A DNA stretch of 6,199 nt, from NCBI GenBank assembly GCA_002385815.1, contig DGEE01000150.1, positions 1-6,199 on the forward strand, given 5' to 3'. Under the pieces are notes generated by a model that was not told the DNA's origin, did not search any database, and saw only the letters and a list, made by a program, of their open reading frames with translations. The DNA is from Hungateiclostridiaceae bacterium UBA3934 (GTDB lineage Bacteria; Bacillota; Clostridia; Acetivibrionales; DTU013). Every line of letters starts with the position of its first letter. Within the stretch, counting starts at the first letter, position 1. Positions 1-5,232 of the stretch are shown one piece after another. The translations under genes and the position numbers were made by a program.

Positions 1-357
1 AGCAAAATCCTGTTGCATCATCAGCTTAATGACATCTGAATATACCAGGATCCGATTTAAATCATGTTCATTAATCTTCTCACCATTGATCCGGACTCCT
101 CCCTGTCTTACCAGGCGGATAAATTCACTCCTGCTTTTTACTGATTCCAGCTTTATCAGCTGAGGAATAACATAATTAACTGTATCCGTATCTATATCTG
201 CAAGCAAAGAAGGTATGTTATCGGGAACAGCCTTTTTACTGAACGCAGCGTCATAGTAAGCCATGGCCTTTTCTACTTCCTTCTGAGAATGATACTCATC
301 CACGCATTGATGAACGCCTTTCAAATTGATTTTTAATTGCTCATTTGGCGCTAGCAT
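1..357 (-). CDS. tyrS: N-truncated tyrosyl-tRNA synthetase: C-terminal tRNA-binding part only (runs off window)
   Basis: The frame is open from ATG at 357 to the window edge (119 codons, no stop). A strong GGAGGAGG Shine-Dalgarno sequence lies 8 bases before the ATG. The translation matches the C-terminal third of TyrS. Residues 20-50 resemble the linker (EYHS, FSKK, VPDNIPSL). Residues 60-119 resemble the S4 RNA-binding domain (KSRSEFIRLVRQGGVRINGEK). A full TyrS is about 400-420 residues and begins with a Rossmann domain carrying HIGH and KMSKS motifs. None of that lies between this start and the leader upstream. The tyrosine T-box at 383-652 supports the identity. As it stands the product could bind tRNA but could not aminoacylate. 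It is either the scar of an in-frame deletion that kept leader, RBS and start, or a deliberate free-standing S4 protein. The family call is firm; function is unknown. A working TyrS must be encoded elsewhere. Confidence 0.9.
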   Translation of the reverse strand, partial: MLAPNEQLKINLKGVHQCVDEYHSQKEVEKAMAYYDAAFSKKAVPDNIPSLLADIDTDTVNYVIPQLIKLESVKSRSEFIRLVRQGGVRINGEKINEHDLNRILVYSDVIKLMMQQDFA

Positions 358-382
358 TCAAAATCCTCCTCCATTTCATATT

Positions 383-421
383 AAAAAAACTCCCGCCCTT
401 CTGTTCAAAAGGACAAGAGTT
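383..421 (-). terminator. T-box leader intrinsic terminator
   Basis: On the minus strand, AACUCUUGUCCUU pairs over 13 positions with AAGGGCGGGAGUU (G-U pairs included) around an 8-base loop, followed by a run of U residues. The 5' half of this stem (CUCUUGU, CCU) can instead pair with ACACGAG and AGG of the T-box sequence, giving the alternative antiterminator with one mismatch. This is the expected switch architecture. Confidence 0.9.
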
Positions 422-652
422 TGTCTCGTGTTACCACCTAATTTTATAGGTAACTCACATTACCTGTCTCACAGAGTACAACAGCCATAGCGATACCCTT
501 GCACCTGATAACGGTGTGCTCTCCGTCGTAGCCCGCTATATATCTTTCGGTCCGCGACTCCAGGAGGTATTCACATTTTCTATCCATGAGCCTCTCATCG
601 ACCGGCATCTTTCTGTTTGAAATCAAAAATGCTACTATTTCATTTCACCGTC
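383..652 (-). promoter_or_regulatory. Tyrosine-specific T-box riboswitch leader
   Basis: Read on the minus strand, the leader has the T-box landmarks in order. An AGUAG element lies near the 5' end. Stem I carries GAA-UAC (specifier UAC, tyrosine, at 567-569), followed by the usual CUCCUGGAG hairpin (557-566). A CCGUUAUCAGGUG stretch is typical of the stem II/III region. The T-box AGGUGGUAACACG is at 427-439, followed by a terminator that competes with an antiterminator. The UGGU in the bulge is complementary to the ACCA 3' end of a tRNA with discriminator A, as expected for tRNA-Tyr. Uncharged tRNA-Tyr should stabilise the antiterminator and allow read-through into the gene at 357. A 60-codon minus-strand open frame inside the leader (444-626) is a by-product of this RNA, not a gene. 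The class and specificity are well supported; the exact 5' end is estimated from the promoter. Confidence 0.9.
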
Positions 653-658
653 TTTATT

Positions 659-667
659 ATTATCCCA
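659..667 (-). promoter_or_regulatory. Candidate extended -10 promoter for the T-box transcript
   Basis: The minus strand reads TGGGATAAT, an extended -10 (TG-n-GATAAT) placed so that transcription would start near 652, just before the first T-box elements. A GGGACA sequence upstream is a poor and too distant -35 box (19-base spacer), so the extended -10 would have to carry recognition. Placement is the main support. Confidence 0.5.
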
Positions 668-742
668 AAATTTTGCCTATGCATGTCCCCGTGTGCGCAT
701 TTTGCACTTAAGCCCTGACGCTAGCGCAGATTCTATCTCAAT

Positions 743-1252
743 TTATCTTTTTTTTCGTGTCAGGATTATTCCTGCAATCCCCCCTACAAGGATAATAGGT
801 GCTATTCTGAAGAACAACCATTCAAATGCATGATAAGTCACTCCAACTACTGCAGTTTCAGGATCACTATAGTTCCATCCTAAGTAAGGGCTGCCTGCAG
901 CAATCAATGTGGCAGAACTTATCACTATGGCAGCACACAGTACTATAAAAAGCCAATGAATTGCTTTTCTCCTCGATTCCTTCTTTTGAGCTAATTGCAG
1001 GTTAACAACCTCAAGTTTTTCAGAAATAGCCTTTAAGTCATGAGCCTTCTGTTCCACAATATTTTCTCCAAGCAAAGTACTAACTGGCGTTTCGAGCGCC
1101 TCTGACATAGCAATTAGCAAATCCGAATCCGGAACCGATAATCCCTGTTCCCATTTAGAAATTGTTTGCCTTACCACATTCAATTTGACGGCAAGTTCTT
1201 CCTGAGAAAGTCCCTTTGATTTTCTGATTGCTTTTATGTTTTCACTTAACAC
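743..1252 (-). CDS. XRE-family (Cro/CI-type) regulator with two C-terminal membrane helices
   Basis: The product has 169 residues. Residues 1-62 form a typical XRE helix-turn-helix: NIKAIRKSKGLSQEELA, then recognition helix VRQTISKWEQG, then the common VPDSDLLIAMSEAL and STLLGE stretch. Residues 65-95 are charged and heptad-like, probably a short coiled coil. Residues 98-120 and 146-165 are hydrophobic membrane spans, and the protein ends in RKKR. The start is GTG, chosen because AAGGGAG lies about 8 bases upstream and the HTH begins immediately. Such proteins are thought to be membrane-tethered DNA-binding regulators, often of transport or stress genes; the ligand here is unknown. A nested inverted repeat lies just upstream (1271-1321), so autoregulation is plausible. 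The gene appears intact among broken neighbours. It precedes the T-box unit, which has its own candidate promoter. Confidence 0.9.
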   Translation of the reverse strand: MLSENIKAIRKSKGLSQEELAVKLNVVRQTISKWEQGLSVPDSDLLIAMSEALETPVSTLLGENIVEQKAHDLKAISEKLEVVNLQLAQKKESRRKAIHWLFIVLCAAIVISSATLIAAGSPYLGWNYSDPETAVVGVTYHAFEWLFFRIAPIILVGGIAGIILTRKKR

Positions 1253-1270
1253 TAGAAAAACTCCCTTCTA

Positions 1271-1321
1271 TAATGCGTCGACAAAAGTGAGCAAAAGTCG
1301 ATAAAGGACTAAAACGCATTA
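1271..1321. promoter_or_regulatory. Nested inverted repeats upstream of the XRE gene, putative operator
   Basis: The outer arms TAATGCG (1271-1277) and CGCATTA (1315-1321) are a perfect 7-base inverted repeat. Inside them TCGAC (1278-1282) and GTCGA (1297-1301) form a second perfect 5-base pair. CAAAAGT also occurs twice, 10 bases apart (1282-1288 and 1292-1298), one helical turn. The block ends 19 bases before the GTG start. A weak promoter candidate for the gene (TTGCAG, then TAGTAA after 18 bases) lies immediately before or over it. Autoregulatory binding by the XRE protein is an inference from position. Confidence 0.45.
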
Positions 1322-1401
1322 CTACCTTTCTTAAAGTTGTTACTGCAATTCTACCTGTTGCTACCCGTTGCCACAAGCAACGTATATTAACATTCCTTAC
1401 T

Positions 1402-1566
1402 TTACTCTAAAGATAAAAAGACAAGGTTCCCACCAATATAATGCACACATAAATCGCAACGGTGTCTGCAACTGGAATAGATCGCATTCTCTTTCGGAAA
1501 GGCTTCCGGCTGGGTCTTTTTCTTAATCAAAACAAGCTGTTTAAAGCTTAAGCATGTATAAATCAT
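1402..1566 (-). pseudogene. Cys-rich gene fragment (54 codons), possibly a DUF3795-like remnant
   Basis: A 54-codon frame runs from ATG at 1566 to TAA at 1402. Its middle (residues 33-46) reads CRHRCDLCVHYIGG, a Cx3CxxC cluster followed by an aromatic-Gly turn. From memory this resembles the Cys cluster of DUF3795/GNAT-associated clostridial proteins. After that motif the frame changes to a short unrelated hydrophobic tail (NLVFLSLE) and stops. No Shine-Dalgarno sequence precedes the ATG, so I read it as an internal scrap of a longer gene rather than a small gene. The Cys motif is seen; the family name is a guess. Confidence 0.35.
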
Positions 1567-1644
1567 CAACGGAAATAAACATCGAACAATGTTACATCCA
1601 TGCTGTCAGGCTATATACAACCATTATGTCAGCTTAATCTAAGA

Positions 1645-1727
1645 AATCAATACTGACCACACAACCTTAACTTTTGCAAAAGCATCTGAATCGACCACTC
1701 ACAAACTACCAACATCTATATTGACCA
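1645..1727. repeat. Three spaced direct repeats, possible IS21-family end remnant
   Basis: Three 15-base units share the pattern ATC-n5-GACCA: AATCAATACTGACCA (1645-1659), CATCTGAATCGACCA (1683-1697) and CATCTATATTGACCA (1713-1727). On the other strand each reads TGGTC-n5-GAT. Repeated TGGTCAATTT-like units near the ends are a known feature of many IS21-family (istA/istB) elements. No transposase gene is present in the window, so at most this is an orphan end. It lies between the GGDEF remnant and the Cys-rich scrap, both broken. The repeats are seen; the IS assignment is inference. Confidence 0.4.
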
Positions 1728-1760
1728 GTTATAAAGCATCTACCCGGTGGATTTGCCTTG

Positions 1761-1946
1761 TCAAATAATCTGTTTTTCTTGTTGACTTTCCCAAACCTCA
1801 ACTTTGTTGCGGCCATATTCCTTTGCCTTGTATAATGCTCTATCCGCTGCGTCAATAAGTTCATTAGGCTCTATCTCTTTGTCAGGAATAACTGAAGCCA
1901 CACCCTCATCTCCCAGCATATATTTTACACTAGTTATCAAACATTT
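1761..1946 (-). pseudogene. GGDEF (diguanylate cyclase) domain remnant, C-terminal end only
   Basis: The frame is open from a TAG at 1947-1949 down to TGA at 1761. The last 52 codons after ATG (1919) encode EGVASVIPD, then ELIDAADRALYKAKEYGRNKV. This is the hallmark end of a GGDEF domain: the GVA strand, the ADxALYxAK helix and GRN. The catalytic GG(D/E)EF signature and the roughly 110 preceding residues are missing, and an in-frame stop lies 9 codons upstream. The product could not make cyclic di-GMP. The upstream break falls between about 1920 and 1950, close to the 17-bp tandem repeat at 1955-1988. Confidence in domain identity is high. Confidence 0.9.
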
Positions 1947-1954
1947 CTAACCTG

Positions 1955-1988
1955 TTATTTAAATGAACACATTATTTAAATGAGCACA
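1955..1988. repeat. 17-bp tandem duplication
   Basis: TTATTTAAATGAACACA (1955-1971) is followed directly by TTATTTAAATGAGCACA (1972-1988), one mismatch in 17. Each copy contains the palindrome ATTTAAAT. It sits between the GGDEF remnant and the acyltransferase remnant, so it may mark a repair or slippage scar at a deletion junction, or a small operator. Confidence 0.9.
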
Positions 1989-2059
1989 GAGAAAAATATC
2001 GTATCCACGTGCCCTTTACTTGCTATCGGAATGATTGGACAGCACAGTTACCGGCACCT

Positions 2060-2075
2060 GATCGCTTTGGCGATC
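2060..2075. repeat. Small perfect hairpin after the broken acyltransferase block
   Basis: GATCGC (2060-2065), TTTG, GCGATC (2070-2075) is a perfect 6-bp stem with a 4-base loop, three bases beyond the stop codon of the membrane-protein tail ending at 2079. It is placed like a terminator for the minus-strand unit but lacks a U-run on that strand, so its function is uncertain. Confidence 0.5.
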
Positions 2076-2078
2076 CGT

Positions 2079-2180
2079 TTAAATGGTATGGAACATCTTT
2101 TTCAATTCGCTTTTGATATTGCCGCGCATAGTTTTCATGCAGGCTGCAAGAACGGCGAAGGATAGTATGCCGGTTACAGG
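2079..2180 (-). pseudogene. C-terminal tail of a DUF6320-like membrane protein, fused out of frame
   Basis: In the frame shifted by one relative to the acyltransferase, the sequence encodes PVTGILSFAVLAAC, then MKTMRGNIKSELKKMFHTI and TAA at 2079. A hydrophobic span followed by a basic (K/R)xELKxxFH ending is what I recall for the C-terminus of DUF6320 proteins, which are often encoded directly after alcohol acetyltransferase-like genes in clostridia. A deletion from the acyltransferase 3' end into the end of its neighbour would produce exactly this. The open frame, span and tail are seen; the family name is inference from memory and should be treated as tentative. Confidence 0.5.
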
Positions 2181-3011
2181 GATCTGCCGTATTCTTGGAT
2201 ACTGACAGCGTTGCAGTATTCCCGAAAGTCACCATCGCACAACTCGTACGGTTAGTGATCGCTGCTCCCAGGACAAAGTCCATACTGTCTATTCGTCCGG
2301 CAATTTCCGGCGGCAATGATACCACGCCGAGGTTAGAAAGCGTGTTGCTGAAACCCCTGTCCCCTATAAAGCCATATACCAGCTTTACAACAGGCGCTTT
2401 GAGGAAGAGAGGAATGAATCTGATTGCATTTACTATTCTGTTAGTTGCCTTAACCATCTCATTCATAGCCTGACATGAGGCTTTCTCCGTGAGCTGGCGC
2501 ATGATCTCCGGTATCAGCGCGTCCGGTTCGGAGATCTCTGCCAGCGGAATCCTGATGCCGCAGTACATGGAAAAGTTTCTCAGGGTCTCCGAAGGATAGA
2601 ACTTTCTCATGTTTACGGGGACCTGGATATTGAAGTCGCCTTCTAATTCATCAGTTGCCTTTTTCCCTGCGGCAAACACAAGAGACAGTATGTACGCTGT
2701 GACGGTCGCGCCCTTCCTGACAGCGACAGCCTTCAGGGCGGCGGCATCCATCTTGAAGTGTATGACCCGGCACGGTTTTATGCGGGACAGCTTGCCGCCA
2801 TATTGCACGGCGGCTTTATCGACAAAACCTGAGGCCGGGCCTTCAGAGCGGATATTCAGAAACTCATTTGCGATCTCGCCCGGCGATACCAGGCCGTTGA
2901 CGGGTAAAACGCCCATGCCGCAGGCAGACTCAATGCCAAGCAGCCGGAAGTATTCCGAGATAAGCGTCTTAAGGAAGCACATCCCGGCCTGCACAGATCC
3001 AGAGTTTGTAT

Positions 3012-4982
3012 TTATTCCTCCGTAGCTTCCGGCCACAGTTCACCTGTCAGCCCCTCAAGGATCGACCCGCAGGCCCAGGGCATCAGCGCAAACCAAGTGC
3101 TGGCAGGTGTCCCGTCCGGATAACGCTCCGTCAGCAGACCCTCGCTGTGGCAAAACCGTTCGGACATCCATCCCTTCCTGCCGTAGCCATACTCCCGGTC
3201 AGTGATCATATGGCACTGGCAGCTCCATAGAAGTGTATCTTCCAATCGGCTCCTGATATATTCATCGTCATGCCTGGACAGGAAGTAAACCATCTCATCC
3301 ATCACCGAAGAGGACATGGGGTGGATATGCGGGTTAACTACCGAGGTAATGCTTCCTCCGCAGCTGGACCAGCCTGTAATGCTCAACGGCGGTACCTTGA
3401 TCGGAGAGTTGTAACAGAATTTAAAGGTATATTCGTAATACAGCGCATCCCGCAAATACGTGAGCAAAGACTCTTCACCGGTGATCTCGTGGAGATGGCG
3501 GACCGCGCGGATATAGGCAAGGATGCCTTCCGAGTCGATATTCTTATCGATATCCAGTGGACCGCCGTAGCACTCCTGGTGTCGGATATAGGTATCATGG
3601 TAATAGTCTGCACTTTGCAGCAGCGAAGGCAGATACGTCCTGTCACCTGTGAGGAAGGTGTAATATGCTGCCGCTGCCATGCACCACGCACCGGAAAAAG
3701 AATCATATTCCAGCCCTGCGCCCGTTTTTTCAGATAAAATGTATGGATACTCTCCATCCGCATTGCGGCTTTTTTCTGTCTGTGTGATGACCTTTTTTGC
3801 AAAATCCAGCCAGTCATCATGAATGATATTTCGCTCACGTTTTTCCAATGCGTATGCCTTCAAAACCAGATACGCACTCTGCCCCACCAGGTAAGCTGCA
3901 TGCCCCGGCGTCCGCTGCCGGTCGTACCACCATCCACGGTTGCTCCATTTACCGTCATGCTCTGCCAGGTAGGGCAGATCGTTCTGCTCATTTATAGAGT
4001 TGCGAACGATATGGTCGATGCAGTCCAGGGCCTGCTGTCGAATAGCTTCATCCTTCAAACGCAGCGCTGAGGCAAGCATCGGAACTGCCGCAGCCAGGCC
4101 GTTCGTCCACGCAATGGAGGGCAGGAGCCTGTATTCGAAATGGCCTCCCTTGTCGAACACGAAGCATGAATAGGCATGTATTTCAGGGAGCCACGCATCC
4201 CGGGCAATGGCATTTGCCATATCACGAACAGTCTCCTGCACACTGCACAGGCGGCGGGGCGACTCATGATACTTCCGGTAAACCCATTTAAGTGCGTCAT
4301 GAAGCACCCGCTCATCGTCTCCCGGAATATCGAAGCAGTACATCCGGACTTCAACCGCTTCTCCCTGCCCTATGCTGAAGCAGTTTTTATCCAGCGGTGC
4401 TCGCGGATAGTACTGATGTGAATCAAGAAAGAACCACGGCGCATTCTCGTAACCCAGCGTATACCAGACCTCACCCGGCTTTATGGAGCATCCGAAACCC
4501 GTGTACTGGTCAAATTCTCCTTGTATGCCGGGCTCCCACGGTTCCCGCCGGTCGCCGCAGCTCACGTAATAAGGCGTCGCCGCAAAACCGGTCAGGCGTC
4601 CGTTTCCATAAGCAAAGGCACAGGGATGGGAAAGCCGGTCGCTTCGAACCATCCACCATGCGGAGGCGGGAAATTCGCCATCTTCCCGGAGGCGCGGGCA
4701 TTTGCTGTCAACTGTCAGCGGCGCCTCTCCACGGTTGGTACCGTACATGAAGCCGGGCAGGAAAAACCTCGGCGCAGACGCATCCACAGGCAGTGAGATG
4801 CGGATAACACCTTTCCACGGTGCGCTTCCGGTGTTTTTTATCCGAATGCATAACTCATACGGTTTATCCGATGGACCGCCGCTTTCCTCACAGATCACAG
4901 ATGCAGCCAAATGCTGTGTTTCCAGCGGCAAATATGCCATTTCTTCCCCAAGAGAGCGGGCAGTAATAACAGGATCGATCAT
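3012..4982 (-). CDS. Uncharacterised carbohydrate-active-enzyme-like protein (beta-sandwich plus alpha/alpha toroid), intact
   Basis: The product has 656 residues. ATG at 4982 is chosen because AAGGAG lies 6 bases upstream; the frame extends 14 codons further to a TTG (5024), but without an RBS. There is no signal peptide, so it is cytoplasmic. Residues 1-240 are rich in strands with aromatic and Gly/Pro turns and look like a beta-sandwich. Residues 245-650 are regularly helical with repeated aromatic-helix hairpins, like the (alpha/alpha)6 toroids of many glycoside hydrolases and uronate-processing enzymes. Striking segments are SNRGWWYDRQRTPGHAAYL (347-365), GGPLDIDKNIDSEG (473-486) and SCGGSITSVVNPHIHPMSS (540-558), rich in acids, His and Trp that could form a sugar-binding cleft. 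I cannot assign a named family or catalytic pair. It is GC-richer than its flanks and lies between two broken genes, with MATE upstream and acyltransferase downstream. Gene call high; function tentative. Confidence 0.6.
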   Translation of the reverse strand: MIDPVITARSLGEEMAYLPLETQHLAASVICEESGGPSDKPYELCIRIKNTGSAPWKGVIRISLPVDASAPRFFLPGFMYGTNRGEAPLTVDSKCPRLREDGEFPASAWWMVRSDRLSHPCAFAYGNGRLTGFAATPYYVSCGDRREPWEPGIQGEFDQYTGFGCSIKPGEVWYTLGYENAPWFFLDSHQYYPRAPLDKNCFSIGQGEAVEVRMYCFDIPGDDERVLHDALKWVYRKYHESPRRLCSVQETVRDMANAIARDAWLPEIHAYSCFVFDKGGHFEYRLLPSIAWTNGLAAAVPMLASALRLKDEAIRQQALDCIDHIVRNSINEQNDLPYLAEHDGKWSNRGWWYDRQRTPGHAAYLVGQSAYLVLKAYALEKRERNIIHDDWLDFAKKVITQTEKSRNADGEYPYILSEKTGAGLEYDSFSGAWCMAAAAYYTFLTGDRTYLPSLLQSADYYHDTYIRHQECYGGPLDIDKNIDSEGILAYIRAVRHLHEITGEESLLTYLRDALYYEYTFKFCYNSPIKVPPLSITGWSSCGGSITSVVNPHIHPMSSSVMDEMVYFLSRHDDEYIRSRLEDTLLWSCQCHMITDREYGYGRKGWMSERFCHSEGLLTERYPDGTPASTWFALMPWACGSILEGLTGELWPEATEE

Positions 4983-5232
4983 TTTTTTCTCCTTGTAGAA
5001 ATGTCTATGAAGCAATAATAGCAATAATTTCGCATATAGTAAACCGGCTGGATCGTGTCCGGCCTCGGTAAGCCATTGAATTAGCAGGCCGGACCGATTT
5101 AAAGACCGCTGGGAACGACAGGTTTCTGGTGATTGTAAGCAAAAATGAGCGTTTGGATATGTATTTGCCAGTGCAATCCCGGGGATCGTGGAATAAATAC
5201 GAAGGCTTTCGAACTTACTGCGGCACTTGTAC
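4983..5232 (-). other. Non-coding gap between MATE remnant and the 656-residue enzyme
   Basis: No supportable gene lies here. The frame of the downstream enzyme stays open back to about 5250 without ATG or GTG and without an RBS, so it may be a decayed end of something lost. The gap holds the 9-bp inverted repeat at 5057-5094 and a looser nested palindrome at 5161-5200: GTATTT and AAATAC as outer arms around ATCCC-G-GGGAT. I find no convincing promoter for the enzyme; TACTAT about 40 bases before its ATG lacks a -35 partner. Confidence 0.5.
5057..5094. promoter_or_regulatory. 9-bp GC-rich inverted repeat upstream of the enzyme gene
   Basis: GTCCGGCCT (5057-5065) and AGGCCGGAC (5086-5094) are perfect inverted copies separated by 20 bases, 75-112 bases before the enzyme's ATG. 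No U-run follows on either strand, so it is not an intrinsic terminator. An operator for a dimeric repressor or an RNA stem in the 5' region are both possible. Confidence 0.45.

Larger units (their letters stand above)
2023..3036 (-). pseudogene. Condensation-superfamily acyltransferase (alcohol acetyltransferase-like), both ends missing
   Basis: A GTG-started frame of 337 codons can be read, but only residues about 18-286 look native: MCFLKTLISEYFRLLG, then a central NIQVPVNMRKFYPSETLRNFSMY stretch read in two parts (residues 136-158), then SNTLSNLGVVSLPPEI and SMDFVLGA. These fit the condensation/alcohol acetyltransferase-like proteins of clostridia (about 430-450 residues). The missing first ~130 residues normally carry the catalytic HxxxD-type motif just before the GMxFLKTL helix. 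Here that space is occupied by the 3' end of the upstream gene, which overlaps by 25 bases in another frame. After residue 286 the expected end is replaced by unrelated sequence to a TAG at 2023. The residue-286 break coincides with a different-frame membrane-protein tail (2079-2180). The product should be inactive. Family call good; exact substrate unknown. Confidence 0.8.

Noticed and set aside
444..626. A 60-codon minus-strand open frame
   Set aside because: It lies wholly inside the T-box leader and includes stem I and the specifier region; the RNA structure explains the sequence and there is no protein similarity.
718..725. CGCTAGCG palindrome after the XRE gene as a terminator
   Set aside because: The stem is short and no U-run follows on the minus strand.
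1336..1382. GTTG(T/C)(T/C)AC-type repeats at 1336, 1357 and 1367 and a CGTTGC/GCAACG hairpin (1366-1382)
   Set aside because: Spacing of 21 and 10 bases suggested a response-regulator site, but the units are short and do not match a known consensus well enough.
2195..3025. Plus-strand open frames over the acyltransferase region (2195-2473, 2609-3025)
   Set aside because: They run antisense to sequence with clear family motifs and show no motifs of their own.
2023..3036. The 337-codon frame as an intact acyltransferase gene
   Set aside because: Its GTG start lies in the upstream gene without an RBS, the catalytic N-terminal part is missing, and the last ~50 codons do not resemble the family.
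3270..4998. Several plus- and minus-strand frames overlapping the enzyme gene
   Set aside because: They are shadows of a GC-rich gene; the 656-residue frame has the RBS and coherent domain pattern.
4983..5024. TTG start 14 codons upstream of the enzyme's ATG
   Set aside because: No Shine-Dalgarno sequence precedes it, while AAGGAG is correctly spaced before ATG 4982.
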